NCBI RefSeq assembly: GCF_019469205.1
Contig: NZ_CP048265.1
Location: 1,860,001 to 1,924,000, forward strand
Origin: Gilliamella sp. ESL0405
Lineage (GTDB): Bacteria; Pseudomonadota; Gammaproteobacteria; Enterobacterales; Orbaceae
Direction of reading: 5' to 3'
Length of the DNA stretch: 64,000 bases
The notes under the pieces were generated by a model. It was not told where the DNA came from and did no database searches. It worked only from the letters and a program-made list of their open reading frames with translations. Positions 7,818-17,810 of this stretch are shown one piece after another. Each line of letters starts with the position of its first letter. Position 1 is the stretch's first letter. The position numbers and the translations under genes were made by a program.

Positions 7818-9548
7818 ATGCAAAACCGTCAGCAAATAGTACTCGATAAGGTAACAAAACAGTTTGAGCATAAAGATCATCAAGTCACTACTGCACTAAA
7901 ACCTTTATCAACCACAATTTCTGCCCATGGTGTAACAGGTTTAGTTGGACCTGACGGTGCTGGTAAAACAACGTTATTACGAATGCTAGCAGGCTTGCTA
8001 ACACCAAGCTCCGGTCAAATTAAAGTTGCGCAATACAATCCGATTGATGATCGTGATCAATTGCGAGCAATGCTAGGTTATATGCCACAAAAATTTGGGC
8101 TGTACGAAGATTTGACCGTTATTGAAAATCTTAATTTATTTGCTGATCTGCGCCATATCAAAAAAGATGAGCGTCAACAAATGGTTGACAAATTACTAAC
8201 ATTTACTGATTTGGCAAGGTTTACCGAGCGACTGGCGGGTAAGTTATCGGGTGGAATGAAGCAAAAACTAGGATTAGCATGTACTTTGCTCGGTGAACCA
8301 CAAATTTTATTACTTGATGAGCCCGGAGTTGGGGTAGATCCTATTTCACGACAGGAACTTTGGCATATGGTTCATCAATTAGCGAACGAAGGAATGTTAA
8401 TTATCTGGAGCACCTCTTATCTTGATGAAGCCGAACAGTGTGAAACAATTTTACTTATGAATCAGGGAGAATTGCTTTTTCAAGGTGCACCACAATGTTT
8501 GACTCAACGTGTTAAAGATCGGGTTTATCTACTTTCTTCGCCAATTTCACATCGTCAATTATTGCGAGCGGCATTAAAACTACCACAAATTAGTGACGGT
8601 GTGATTGAAGGTGATCGTATTCGTTTAATACTCAAACTTAATGAGTCTATTGATCAAGTTATAGCAAACCTTAAAATAGCTAATATTAGCTATCAACCCA
8701 CCGCAGGGCGTTTTGAAGATGCTTTTATTGATCGTTTGGGCGGCATATCTAATAAAGAATCAATATTAACTAAAATTATGCCGAATGTTACCGGTTTGCC
8801 TGATGATATTGTCATTGAAGCAAAGGATTTGACCCGCACTTTTGGAGATTTCATTGCAACTGATCATGTCAATTTTACTATTAAGCGTGGTGAAATTTTT
8901 GGCTTATTAGGTCCCAATGGTGCGGGCAAATCCACTACATTTAAAATGATGTGCGGTTTATTACCGATTAGTAGTGGGCAGGCATTAGTATTGGGATTTG
9001 ACCTCAAAAAAAGTGCTACTCAAGTGCGAGAGCGCATTGGCTATATGGCTCAACGGTTTTCTTTATACGACAAATTAACCGTACAGCAAAATTTAAACTT
9101 CTTTTCGGGCATCTATGGCTTAATGGGTAGCGAACAAACACAGCGCATTAATGAGATGATAACGGCATTTAGCTTTGAGCCAATTTTAGACCAAACTCCG
9201 CAATCACTTCCTTTAGGATTTAAACAGCGATTAGCGTTAGCCTGCGCTTTAATGCATAAACCCGATATTGTGTTTCTCGATGAGCCAACATCAGGCGTCG
9301 ACCCTATCACTCGCCGTGAATTTTGGATCCATATTAACAGTTTAGTCGAAAAAGGTGTTACGGTTATGGTCACCACACACTTTATGGATGAAGCGGAATA
9401 TTGTGATCGTATTGCATTAATTAATGGCGGTAAGTTAATTGCTTTAGGCTCGCCTAACCAACTTAAGCAATCGGTCGCAAGCAATGCCACTATGGAGCAA
9501 GCTTTTATTAAATTGGTGAACGATGCTAACTTGAGGGCGTCAAAATGA
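7818..9548 (+). CDS. ybhF: Fused dual ABC ATPase of exporter (YbhF-like)
   Basis: Two ABC nucleotide-binding domains are fused in one 576-residue chain. Domain 1 has Walker A as GPDGAGKTT, signature LSGGMKQKL and Walker [12 protein letters not shown]. Domain 2 has GPNGAGKST, a degenerate signature PLGFKQRL in place of LSGGQ, and [10 protein letters not shown] followed by the switch histidine in [10 protein letters not shown]; in domain 1 the corresponding segment is [10 protein letters not shown], so the usual switch His is replaced. This asymmetry suggests one catalytic and one degenerate ATP site, as in several heterodimeric ABC exporters. The stop overlaps the next gene's ATG by four bases, implying translational coupling. 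Confidence 0.9.
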   Translation: MQNRQQIVLDKVTKQFEHKDHQVTTALKPLSTTISAHGVTGLVGPDGAGKTTLLRMLAGLLTPSSGQIKVAQYNPIDDRDQLRAMLGYMPQKFGLYEDLTVIENLNLFADLRHIKKDERQQMVDKLLTFTDLARFTERLAGKLSGGMKQKLGLACTLLGEPQILLLDEPGVGVDPISRQELWHMVHQLANEGMLIIWSTSYLDEAEQCETILLMNQGELLFQGAPQCLTQRVKDRVYLLSSPISHRQLLRAALKLPQISDGVIEGDRIRLILKLNESIDQVIANLKIANISYQPTAGRFEDAFIDRLGGISNKESILTKIMPNVTGLPDDIVIEAKDLTRTFGDFIATDHVNFTIKRGEIFGLLGPNGAGKSTTFKMMCGLLPISSGQALVLGFDLKKSATQVRERIGYMAQRFSLYDKLTVQQNLNFFSGIYGLMGSEQTQRINEMITAFSFEPILDQTPQSLPLGFKQRLALACALMHKPDIVFLDEPTSGVDPITRREFWIHINSLVEKGVTVMVTTHFMDEAEYCDRIALINGGKLIALGSPNQLKQSVASNATMEQAFIKLVNDANLRASK

Positions 9549-10663
9549 GTTTTTCACTCTGCCGAACAGTAACACTTTGTCAAAAAGAGATGAAACAGAT
9601 TATCCGTGACCCCAGCAGTTGGATTATGGCTATCATCATTCCATTGATATTACTGTTTTTATTTGGTTATGGCATTAGTTTAGACGCCAATAAAGTACGT
9701 ATTGGCGTGCTGGTTGAGCAAACTAGCCAACCTGCTCATGATTTTGTTCAGGTCTTAAATGGCTCCCCATATATTGAACCCATATTTTCGGATAATCGTT
9801 CGCAATTGTCGGCGAAATTAAATGCCGGGCAAATTCGAGGCATGCTGATTATTCCGGTTAATTTTGCTCAACAAGTACAAAATCGACAAGCAACAATTCA
9901 ATTAATTACCGACGGCAGTGAACCGAATACCGCTAATTTTGTACAAGGTTATCTAACCGGCATTTGGCAAATTTGGTTACAGCAACAAAGTCAACAGCAA
10001 TTAATTAACAGTAAGCCAATTGTCGATATCACTTCCCATGTCTGGTTTAACTCTGCTGCGATTAGCAAGAATTTTATTTTACCCGGTGCGATAACCATAA
10101 TTATGACTATTATTGGATCAATCTTGACTTCGTTAGTCGTTGCACGTGAATGGGAACGTGGCACGATGGAAGCATTGCTATCAACACCGATGACCAAGTT
10201 GGAGTTTTTATTATCTAAACTGATCCCTTATTATTTCATTGGGTTACTTGCTTTAATTATCTGTTTTCTGGTAACGGTTGGTATTATGCATGTGCCTTTC
10301 CGAGGATCATTTTGGCTATTATTAATACTAAGCAGCCTATATTTATGGGTTATTTTGCAACTGGGATTATTAATATCTACCATTACTCGAAATCAATTTA
10401 ATGCAGCGATGATAGCGTTAAATGTTGCATTTTTACCCGCGGTCATGCTTTCAGGTTTTGTATTTGAGATTAATAGTATGCCAGCTATCATCCAAATTAT
10501 TACTTATATCATTCCTGCACGTTACTACGTCAACATCTTACAAACACTATTTTTAGCTGGCGATATTTTTTCAGTGATGTTGATTAATGTTGGATTTTTA
10601 CTGATGTGTTTGTTGCTGTTATTTATGGTGATCTTCAAAAAAACTCATATGCAATTAGATTGA
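9545..10663 (+). CDS. ybhS: ABC-2 type exporter permease (YbhS-like)
   Basis: This 372-residue ABC-2 permease has one N-terminal helix ([19 protein letters not shown]), a large periplasmic domain of about 140 residues, and a C-terminal bundle of five or six helices. The cytoplasmic [15 protein letters not shown] element before the second helix group is the coupling segment typical of this family and fits the DUF/ABC2_membrane_3 class. The gene overlaps ybhF by four bases. It probably pairs with the next gene to form the membrane channel. The substrate is not predictable; E. coli YbhFSR has been linked to drug and cation efflux. Confidence 0.88.
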   Translation: MSFSLCRTVTLCQKEMKQIIRDPSSWIMAIIIPLILLFLFGYGISLDANKVRIGVLVEQTSQPAHDFVQVLNGSPYIEPIFSDNRSQLSAKLNAGQIRGMLIIPVNFAQQVQNRQATIQLITDGSEPNTANFVQGYLTGIWQIWLQQQSQQQLINSKPIVDITSHVWFNSAAISKNFILPGAITIIMTIIGSILTSLVVAREWERGTMEALLSTPMTKLEFLLSKLIPYYFIGLLALIICFLVTVGIMHVPFRGSFWLLLILSSLYLWVILQLGLLISTITRNQFNAAMIALNVAFLPAVMLSGFVFEINSMPAIIQIITYIIPARYYVNILQTLFLAGDIFSVMLINVGFLLMCLLLLFMVIFKKTHMQLD

Positions 10664-10682
10664 GGTTACAGGAATAAAGACC

Positions 10683-11798
10683 ATGCTAAGATTTATCTAC
10701 AATATGACTTTCTACCGAACTGTAACATTAATTAAAAAGGAGCTAGCCCTACTTTGGCAAGACAAGCAAACTCGCACTATTTTAATTATACCGGTCCTTT
10801 TGCAAATTTTTATTTTTCCATTTGCAGCGACGTTGAATGTTAATAATGCAACGATTGCAATTTATCGACCAACGGTAGATCAACCCACCACGGAATTAAT
10901 TGATCGGCTAGCTAATGCCAGTAGTTTTTCTAAAGTGATTATATTAGATTCGAAGCAAGCAGTAACCGACATCATTAATCACCAAAAAGCCTTAGTGGTT
11001 GTGCAATTACCTGTTGATTTTTCCCGTAAGTTACTCAGCGGGCAATCACCACAAATCCAAATTATTTTAGACGGTCGTAAATCAAATAGTGCACAAATTG
11101 CTGCCAACTATATTCAGCAAATTATTATGCAATATCAACAACAAAATAACGTGCAAGATAATACCGGATTAATTGTCCGTCACCGTTATAACAGTAATTT
11201 AGACTATAAAAATTTCATCTTACCGTCACTGGTTGCCTTAATTACGACGATAGGTGTAATGATTGTCACCTCACTATCGGTGGCACGTGAGCGAGAACAA
11301 GGCACACTTGACCAATTACGTATTTCCCCCTTAATGACTTGGCAAATTTTTATAGGTAAAGCGATCCCTGCAATTATCGTTGCCACATTACAAGGTACTA
11401 TGGTGTTAACCGCCAGTGTTTTGATCTATCACATCCCTTTTCAAGGCTCACTGCCTTATTACTATTTATGTATGATAACTTACGGATTATCTTTGGTTGG
11501 ATTTGGATTATTTATTTCAGCGCTTTGCTCAACGCAACAACAAGCTTTTATTGGCATTATTACCTTTATGGTGCCTGCGATTTTACTCTCGGGTTTTATT
11601 GCGCCAATTGAGAACATGCCACAATGTTTACAGTATTTAACTGAAATAAACCCAGTTCGTCACTTTATCGAATTAACTAAACAGATTTATTTAAAAGATG
11701 TCAGTTTTACAATCATCTGGCAAAGTTTATGGAAGCTATATGCAATCACCCTCTCATTAGGGGGAATTGCATATTATCTTTTTAAAAAGTATGTGTAG
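10683..11798 (+). CDS. ybhR: ABC-2 type exporter permease (YbhR-like)
   Basis: This second ABC-2 permease, 371 residues, has the same plan as its upstream neighbour: one N-terminal helix, an extracytoplasmic domain, the coupling segment [15 protein letters not shown], and a C-terminal helix bundle with the conserved [12 protein letters not shown] loop. The two permeases probably arose from an old duplication. The ATG at 10683 is preceded by AGGAA at a workable distance; an internal ATG at 10704 would also give a good protein. It is the last gene of the operon, followed by a weak hairpin before the convergent birA. Confidence 0.88.
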   Translation: MLRFIYNMTFYRTVTLIKKELALLWQDKQTRTILIIPVLLQIFIFPFAATLNVNNATIAIYRPTVDQPTTELIDRLANASSFSKVIILDSKQAVTDIINHQKALVVVQLPVDFSRKLLSGQSPQIQIILDGRKSNSAQIAANYIQQIIMQYQQQNNVQDNTGLIVRHRYNSNLDYKNFILPSLVALITTIGVMIVTSLSVAREREQGTLDQLRISPLMTWQIFIGKAIPAIIVATLQGTMVLTASVLIYHIPFQGSLPYYYLCMITYGLSLVGFGLFISALCSTQQQAFIGIITFMVPAILLSGFIAPIENMPQCLQYLTEINPVRHFIELTKQIYLKDVSFTIIWQSLWKLYAITLSLGGIAYYLFKKYV

Positions 11799-11845
11799 AA
11801 CTAATCGGTATTGAGTCGTAAGGTGTTTAAATCGATTCAATGCTG

Positions 11846-11872
11846 GTCTCCCTGTAGAAACAGGCAGATCCC
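11846..11872. terminator. Imperfect hairpin between convergent ybhR and birA
   Basis: An imperfect stem of about 10 pairs built around CCCTGT and ACAGG with an AGAA loop lies between the two gene ends. There is no clear T-run, so termination efficiency is uncertain. Confidence 0.4.
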
Positions 11873-11873
11873 G

Positions 11874-12827
11874 TTACTCATCACTGCGTAATGAGATCTC
11901 GCCACCGATGTAGGCGTTGATTGTGCCATTTTGTTCAAGCAATAAAGCACCTTGATCGTTTATGCCTTTGGCAATACCTCGAATAATATTTTCACCTATT
12001 AATAATTTAACCGATCGATTAATAAAATTATCCAAACGATTCCAATCAGTCATAAAAGCGGTTAATCCTTGTTGCTCAAATTTAATCAGATTCACTTTTA
12101 GCGCTTTAATCACTTTGGCAACCAGCAAATTGCGATCAACCTGCCCTAAATTAGCCCACGCTTGATTAACAATGTCGGTATCGGGATTGGTCATGTTCAG
12201 ATTGACACCTATACCGATAACAGCATGAGCATAATCGCCCGTTTTTCCGGCAAGTTCGATTAAAATGCCGGCGAGCTTTTGATCATTAAGATAAAGATCA
12301 TTGGGCCATTTTACTTTAATATCTTGCCCGGATAATTCCCGTAACGTATCGGCTATCACTATGCCAACCACTAAACTGAGCCCCATTGCCGCTGCAATGC
12401 CCTGCTCTAATCGCCAATACATGGAAAAATAGAGGTTACTGCCAAACGGAGCAAACCATTTGCGCCCTCTTCGCCCTCGGGCTTTAGACTGAAATTCAGC
12501 CACACAGCTATGACCCGATTGTAACGTGTCAATCCTATCGAGTAGATATTGATTAGTTGAATCAATGATCGGTAAAATTTCAACATCACTATCAGCGCCA
12601 TAATAGTGGTCAATTTTAGCTTTATTAAATAGATCCAATGGTGAGGTTAAACAGTAACCTTTACCTTGAATAGAGTTTAAAGTAATACCCCACTCACGCA
12701 GGACTTTAATGTATTTATTAATTCCGGCACGAGTAATACCAAATACAGCGGCAAGCTCTTCGCCGGAATGAGACTTACCGTCTGCCAATATTTCAATTAA
12801 TTTAAGCGGATTTTGTTGGCTACGCAT
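11874..12827 (-). CDS. birA: Biotin-protein ligase / biotin operon repressor
   Basis: BirA activates biotin to biotinyl-AMP and transfers it to the acetyl-CoA carboxylase carrier protein; in the bifunctional form the holo-dimer also represses biotin synthesis. Here the N-terminal winged helix is present (GEELAAVFGITRAGINKYIK), so the repressor form is expected. The catalytic domain shows the adenylate-binding loop GRRGRKW, then SLVVGIVIADTL and the conserved KWPNDLYLNDQKLAGIL. The C-terminal SH3-like domain follows. Length 317 matches E. coli (321). Its start overlaps the end of the upstream MFS gene by eight bases, so it is probably translated from the murB-ycaD-birA transcript. No bio operon is in the window. 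Confidence 0.95.
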   Translation of the reverse strand: MRSQQNPLKLIEILADGKSHSGEELAAVFGITRAGINKYIKVLREWGITLNSIQGKGYCLTSPLDLFNKAKIDHYYGADSDVEILPIIDSTNQYLLDRIDTLQSGHSCVAEFQSKARGRRGRKWFAPFGSNLYFSMYWRLEQGIAAAMGLSLVVGIVIADTLRELSGQDIKVKWPNDLYLNDQKLAGILIELAGKTGDYAHAVIGIGVNLNMTNPDTDIVNQAWANLGQVDRNLLVAKVIKALKVNLIKFEQQGLTAFMTDWNRLDNFINRSVKLLIGENIIRGIAKGINDQGALLLEQNGTINAYIGGEISLRSDE

Positions 12828-13944
12828 CAGTGGCTCGCTCTCTTAGTAATAAAACGACAAAATAGAGTGAGATTATAGCAAAACTGACAAATAAATAGGT
12901 ATTATTGGTCATATCCATAATAAAAGCGATAATAGCCGGTGCGATTAAACTACCAATGGTATTGGTTAATAACATCGCTTGATTCATCGTCACAATCTCT
13001 TGTTTTCGAACACACGAACACGCCCAAGCCATCGAGATTGGGTAGATCGTATAAATGGTGGTGCCTAATAAAATAATTGCGAGCACAGAATAAAAATTAA
13101 ATACCAACATCAAGCAAGCTACCACCGTTAGCAACGATTCAATCAGTAGTACAATTCGTCGACCATATTTATCGGCACAGTAGTTTGCTGGCATTTGCGC
13201 TATCACGCCGGATAAGATTAATAAAATCATCCAATTTGCCACTTGATTATCGCTATAGCCCAAATGAGAGTAATAAGCCGGCATTAACGAATAGAGCGAA
13301 CCAATTAGCATACCGGCTATCATACAACCAATCAGACCGAGTCGAGACGGTTTATATAAAATCATCGGTATAATATTGAAACTGTTTTGCTTTCTTTTCG
13401 GTAATTTGTAATGAGTTAGTAAAATAAATAAAATCGCTAATCCCATTAACAGCGCAATGACTAAACCAAAATAGAGCACATCTTGAGGAAAATACTGTAA
13501 TAGCGCTTGCCCCAATACTGTTCCTAAATAGTAAGTGGTGAGATAGATAGCTAGCATTTTGCCACGTGTGCGCACTGAACCGGTCACTAATATACAGCTT
13601 TCAATGACGACCCAAGTGACAGCGCAAGCAATACCGATGAAAAATCGCCAGATCGCCCAACTGTAAAAATCCATTGAAAAACTTAGCCCAATGGTTGCTA
13701 CAGCAAAAATAAGGCAACTATAGGTGTAAGTATATCTGGCATTAAATCGGCTAATAAACCAATTTGCCATAATAGTACCCACCAAATTGCCAGTAAAATA
13801 GCTTGATCCAACTAAGCCAATTTGCCCTAGCGAAAAATCTTCACGTACCAACCAAAGTGGTACTTGAGTATTTAAAGCTGATAAGGCGATGGTGACAAAT
13901 AATAAACTGGTTAATAAAATAGGAAATGAATACGAATGTCTCAT
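12820..13944 (-). CDS. ycaD: MFS transporter, YcaD-like
   Basis: This is a twelve-helix major facilitator of 374 residues. It resembles E. coli YcaD across its length, including the N-terminal segment ALNTQVPLWL, GLVGSSYFTGNLVGT, the AWRFFIGIACAVTWVVIESC helix 4 region, and ISMAWACSCVRKQEIVTMNQ late in the protein. The helix 8-9 loop carries NYCADKYGRRIVLL, an MFS motif. YcaD has no established substrate. It sits between murB and birA, which are directly adjacent in E. coli, and overlaps birA by eight bases. This position is noteworthy because it suggests co-expression with two housekeeping genes. Confidence 0.85.
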   Translation of the reverse strand: MRHSYSFPILLTSLLFVTIALSALNTQVPLWLVREDFSLGQIGLVGSSYFTGNLVGTIMANWFISRFNARYTYTYSCLIFAVATIGLSFSMDFYSWAIWRFFIGIACAVTWVVIESCILVTGSVRTRGKMLAIYLTTYYLGTVLGQALLQYFPQDVLYFGLVIALLMGLAILFILLTHYKLPKRKQNSFNIIPMILYKPSRLGLIGCMIAGMLIGSLYSLMPAYYSHLGYSDNQVANWMILLILSGVIAQMPANYCADKYGRRIVLLIESLLTVVACLMLVFNFYSVLAIILLGTTIYTIYPISMAWACSCVRKQEIVTMNQAMLLTNTIGSLIAPAIIAFIMDMTNNTYLFVSFAIISLYFVVLLLRERATDA

Positions 13945-13974
13945 AATTTTATTGATTATAAATAGTTTTATTGA

Positions 13975-14985
13975 TTATAAATAATTATCCACATCAATTT
14001 CACCTGTTGCACCAATAAATCGAATTTCTGGCGACAGGTGCACCGAAAATTTTTGATAAACTGCGTTTTTGATATAGCGAGCTAAAGCAATGACATCTTG
14101 CGCCGTTGCGTTATTTTTATTAACTAATACCAATGCTTGTTGCTGATGTACAGCTGCACCGCCAATTTGATAGCCTTTTAGACCACACTGATCAATTAAC
14201 CAACCTGCGGCTAATTTAACTTGATTGTTTACCTGTGGATATATAGGCATAGTTGGGTAAATTTCAAGTAGCTTATCGGCCACCATTTTATCGACTACCG
14301 GATTTTTAAAAAAACTACCGCCATTACCTAACACTTTCGGATCGGGCAATTTACTACGGCGAATTTCACACACTTTATCGAAGATCATTTTGGCGGTAAC
14401 AGTTTGCGGATCAAAATTTCTTAATTCCCCATAACTCAATACCGGTTGCCAGTTTTTGGCAAGTTTAATGCCGACAGCAATTACCGCATAACCGACGTCA
14501 TATTGGTGTTTAAAAATGCTTTCCCGATAGCCATACTGTCCGTCAGTGACAGTAATTATTTTACCTGTAGCCAGTTCCAGTAACTCTACATAATCCGCCA
14601 CTTTTTGGAACTCTACCCCATATGCACCAATATTTTGAATCGGTGCGGATCCTACACAACCGGGGATTAATGCTAAATTTTCCAGCCCCGGAATATTTTT
14701 TTCAACAGTTTGCGAAACAAGATCATGCCATATCTCCCCAGCGCCTACCCGTAAAAGCCAATGTGTGTCGTTTTCGGTAATGGTGATTCCTTTAATACGG
14801 TTAACCACAATAGTGCCAGCAAAATCGGTTGTGAAAAGCGTATTGCTACCCTCTCCAATTATCATGATAGGTTGATTTGGTACATTATTTTCCCATATTT
14901 GCTTAAGCTGTAAAATGGTGGTTGCAGTTACAACATTGTCAGCACAAACATCAAGCGCAAAAGTATTAGGAATTTTTTGTTTCAT
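13975..14985 (-). CDS. murB: UDP-N-acetylenolpyruvoylglucosamine reductase
   Basis: MurB reduces UDP-GlcNAc-enolpyruvate to UDP-MurNAc with NADPH and FAD, the second committed step of peptidoglycan synthesis. The FAD-binding part contains the motif GEGSNTLF and a Pro-Gly-Cys-Val-Gly segment (ALIPGCVGSAPIQNIGAYG). The C-terminal substrate domain has GNGGSFFKNP, whose serine is the catalytic acid, and LAAGWLIDQCGLKG. Length 336 and this ordering fit the type I (E. coli-like) enzyme. It is followed by ycaD 30 bases downstream and then birA. The AT-rich region upstream contains no gene and should hold its promoter. Confidence 0.95.
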   Translation of the reverse strand: MKQKIPNTFALDVCADNVVTATTILQLKQIWENNVPNQPIMIIGEGSNTLFTTDFAGTIVVNRIKGITITENDTHWLLRVGAGEIWHDLVSQTVEKNIPGLENLALIPGCVGSAPIQNIGAYGVEFQKVADYVELLELATGKIITVTDGQYGYRESIFKHQYDVGYAVIAVGIKLAKNWQPVLSYGELRNFDPQTVTAKMIFDKVCEIRRSKLPDPKVLGNGGSFFKNPVVDKMVADKLLEIYPTMPIYPQVNNQVKLAAGWLIDQCGLKGYQIGGAAVHQQQALVLVNKNNATAQDVIALARYIKNAVYQKFSVHLSPEIRFIGATGEIDVDNYL

Positions 14986-15569
14986 TAATAATGACCTTAT
15001 TTTTATCTAAACACGCAAAACGTGTTAAATCTACCGATTTATATAACAACTTATATAACAACTAGGGTTAAACTTTATAAAATTAAGTGAGATAGGCTTT
15101 AGATTTTACAAGCTGTCTTAAGTTAATTTGTCAAAAGGCGTAAATTAATCTCTAGCGATAAATTTTTATCTACAATTTAGATCGACTATTTTATCACAAC
15201 GAGGCAAGATATTTTATCAATTGTTAAACCATTTTCACTTAATCGGCTTATACCAATAGGTATCATAACGTTTTTTTTGAACCATGTGATATAAGCTATT
15301 GAATTTAAATAATATTCATTTAAAGATTGATGTCGCCTATATATTCAATTAAACAAAGGCGCAAATCTTTTTTGTTTTTTTTATCATGTATTATAACTAT
15401 TCGAACGATCTTTTTTATAAATTAGGCTAAAATGAGCATCAATAGCTCTGAAAGTCTCGCCATGTTGGCAATAGTTTTAATAAAATAGACAAATGGGCGT
15501 TAGATCACGGTTTTAGGTGACATATTTCTTTAATATGTTACCAGTGGTAGTTAAGATTTAGAGGAAATT
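14986..15569. other. Divergent intergenic region, murB to deoB
   Basis: About 580 bases hold no convincing gene. Visible elements are a short inverted repeat AACACG-CAAAA-CGTGTT just upstream of murB, a tandem 12-base repeat TATATAACAACT in the 15040-15063 area, a short ATACC-AATA-GGTAT repeat, and several T-runs. Promoters for murB and deoB must lie here, but I could not identify a consensus CRP, CytR or DeoR site with confidence. A GAGGAA ribosome-binding site precedes deoB. Confidence 0.5.
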
Positions 15570-16799
15570 ATGAAAAGAGTATTTATTATGATCCTAGATT
15601 CTTTTGGGATCGGTGGCGCAGAAGATGCAAAAAAATATGGGGATGAAGGTTCAGATACATTAGGTCATATCGCTCAAGAGTGTGCCTTAGGTAATGCCGA
15701 TGAAGGTCGTAAAGGTGCATTACATTTACCTAATTTAGGCAAATTAGGCTTAATTGAAGCTGCATATGAATCGACCGGATCTTATCCGCAAGGCATGGCT
15801 ACCGAAAGCGAAATAATCGGATCATATGGTTATGCTAGTGAAATTTCTTCCGGTAAAGATACCCCTTCTGGCCACTGGGAAATAGCCGGTGTACCGGTAC
15901 TTTTTGATTGGGGATATTTTACCAACACCACCAACAGTTTTCCGCAAGAACTATTAGATAATATTGTCACTCGTGCTAAATTGCCCGGTTACCTTGGCAA
16001 TTGCCACTCTTCGGGTACCATTATTCTTGATGATCTTGGTGAAGAGCACATGAAAAGTGGCAAACCTATTTTTTACACCTCTGCCGATTCGGTATTTCAA
16101 ATCGCTTGTCACGAAGAAACATTCGGGTTAGATAGACTTTATGAAATTTGTGAAATCGCTCGTGATGAACTCAATAAAGGTGATTACAACATTGGGCGTG
16201 TTATTGCCAGACCTTTTGTCGGTCAAAAAGCTGGCGAATTTGTTCGTACCGGTAACCGTCATGATTTAGCAGTAGAGCCACCTGCTCCAACCATGATAAA
16301 AAAACTGGTTGATGAAAAACAAGGCACCGTGGTTTCAATCGGTAAAATCGCCGATATTTATGCGCAAGTTGGTATCACTAAAAAAGTTAAAGCAACCGGT
16401 ATCGAAGCTCTATTTGATGCCTCACTTAACGAAATTAAACAAGCCAAAGATAATACCATTGTGTTCACAAATTTTGTCGACTTTGACTCATCTTATGGGC
16501 ATAGACGTGACGTTGCAGGTTATGCAGCAGCGTTAGAATATTTTGATAAACGCTTACCGGAAATGCTTGCACTCATCGAGCCGGGTGATCTATTGATTAT
16601 CAGTGCTGACCACGGCTGCGATCCAACTTGGCCAGGAACGGATCACACTCGTGAGCATATTCCTGTTCTTGTTTATGGTGACCGTGTGCCAGTTGGTTCT
16701 TTAGGTCATCGCAAAACCTTTGCTGATATCGGGCAAAGTGTTGCTGATTATTTTGATTTATCACCAATGGAATATGGTGAATCATTTATCCGCAAATAA
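15570..16799 (+). CDS. deoB: Phosphopentomutase
   Basis: DeoB interconverts ribose- or deoxyribose-1-phosphate and the 5-phosphates, linking nucleoside phosphorolysis to central metabolism. The N-terminus [20 protein letters not shown] contains the first metal-binding Asp (residue 10) of the alkaline-phosphatase-like fold, and the C-terminal [20 protein letters not shown] carries the remaining Asp and His ligands. Length 409 matches E. coli (407). deoD follows after a short gap and both end at a strong terminator, forming a two-gene operon. deoC, which would use deoxyribose-5-phosphate, is not in the window. Confidence 0.97.
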   Translation: MKRVFIMILDSFGIGGAEDAKKYGDEGSDTLGHIAQECALGNADEGRKGALHLPNLGKLGLIEAAYESTGSYPQGMATESEIIGSYGYASEISSGKDTPSGHWEIAGVPVLFDWGYFTNTTNSFPQELLDNIVTRAKLPGYLGNCHSSGTIILDDLGEEHMKSGKPIFYTSADSVFQIACHEETFGLDRLYEICEIARDELNKGDYNIGRVIARPFVGQKAGEFVRTGNRHDLAVEPPAPTMIKKLVDEKQGTVVSIGKIADIYAQVGITKKVKATGIEALFDASLNEIKQAKDNTIVFTNFVDFDSSYGHRRDVAGYAAALEYFDKRLPEMLALIEPGDLLIISADHGCDPTWPGTDHTREHIPVLVYGDRVPVGSLGHRKTFADIGQSVADYFDLSPMEYGESFIRK

Positions 16800-16854
16800 G
16801 TAACCAGTTTTATTTTAGTAATACATTTTTTAGATATATCATCAGGAGAATTTG

Positions 16855-17571
16855 ATGCCAACCCCACATATTAATGCTGCTGAAAATGATTTTGCACAAA
16901 CTGTTTTAATGCCGGGCGATCCGCTTCGTGCTAAATTTATTGCGCAAACATTTTTACAAGATGCAAAGGAAGTCACCAACGTCAGATCTATGTTAGGTTT
17001 TACCGGTTACTATAAAGGAAAAAAAGTGTCTGTTATGGGGCATGGAATGGGCATTCCGTCTTGTTCTATTTATGCTACCGAGCTGGTAAAGTTTTACGGC
17101 GTAAAAAATATCATTCGCATCGGATCTTGCGGGGCAATTAGCCCAGATGTTAAGTTGGGCGATGTTATTATCGGTATGGGTGCTTGTACTGACTCAAAAG
17201 TAAACCGATTACGTTTTAAAGATCACGATTTTGCAGCGATTGCCGATTTCGATCTCATCTGTCATGCAGTCAATGCAGCTAAGAGCTTAGATGTAAATGT
17301 TAAAATTGGTAACCTTTTTTCAGCCGATCTTTTTTATAGCGTTGAGCCGGAACTTTTTGATGTCATGGAAAAATATAATATTTTAGGTGTCGAAATGGAA
17401 GCCGCTGGTATTTATGGTGTAGCAGCAGAGTATGGCGCAAAAGCTTTGGCAATTTGCACCGTATCGGATCATATTCGTAAAGGTGAAGCCATGTCAGCTG
17501 AGCAACGTCAGCTTGGCTTTAAAGAGATGATAACTGTTGCGCTCGAATCAGTATTGTTAAACCAAAATTAA
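16855..17571 (+). CDS. deoD: Purine-nucleoside phosphorylase DeoD type
   Basis: DeoD cleaves purine (deoxy)nucleosides with phosphate to the base and pentose-1-phosphate; the bacterial type is a homohexamer. The phosphate and nucleoside sites show as [18 protein letters not shown], the EMEAAGIYG motif and TVSDH. I place the start at the ATG at 16855, seven bases after AGGAG; a TTG three bases earlier is less likely. That gives 238 residues, as in E. coli (239). It is the second gene of the deoB-deoD operon and is followed directly by an intrinsic terminator. Confidence 0.97.
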   Translation: MPTPHINAAENDFAQTVLMPGDPLRAKFIAQTFLQDAKEVTNVRSMLGFTGYYKGKKVSVMGHGMGIPSCSIYATELVKFYGVKNIIRIGSCGAISPDVKLGDVIIGMGACTDSKVNRLRFKDHDFAAIADFDLICHAVNAAKSLDVNVKIGNLFSADLFYSVEPELFDVMEKYNILGVEMEAAGIYGVAAEYGAKALAICTVSDHIRKGEAMSAEQRQLGFKEMITVALESVLLNQN

Positions 17572-17572
17572 C

Positions 17573-17602
17573 AAAAATGGCAGATTTCTGCCATTTTTTT
17601 TT
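17573..17602 (+). terminator. Intrinsic terminator after deoD
   Basis: AAAATGGCAGA and TCTGCCATTTT form an 11-bp perfect stem closed by TT, followed by a run of eight or nine T. It is the strongest intrinsic terminator in this part of the window and ends the deoB-deoD transcript. Confidence 0.9.
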
Positions 17603-17810
17603 GATTAATTACAAGGTGTTAAAATTATCACTTTGGGTACTATTGGTTAATCAACTTTTATCGAGTTAAGTGCTTATAAAATTTTAGTCACTCAGGCTTA
17701 TTGTGTTATCACCAGTAAATCGGGATTGATTCTGTGGTAACAAGTTTTAAATTTATTCATTAATAGTTAATAGATAGGTTATAAAAGATCTCATTTAATA
17801 AGGAATCGAA

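Noticed and set aside
8800-9548. Degenerate second ABC signature in YbhF as evidence of a broken gene
   Set aside because: Walker A, Walker B and the switch His are intact in that domain; asymmetric dual ATPases are common.
15040-15063. Tandem TATATAACAACT repeat in the murB-deoB gap
   Set aside because: Only two copies in an AT-rich region; could be slippage, with no further structure.
17690-17745. CRP-like site (TTGTGTTATCACC) upstream of nupG
   Set aside because: The two halves have the wrong spacing for CRP (TGTGA-N6-TCACA).
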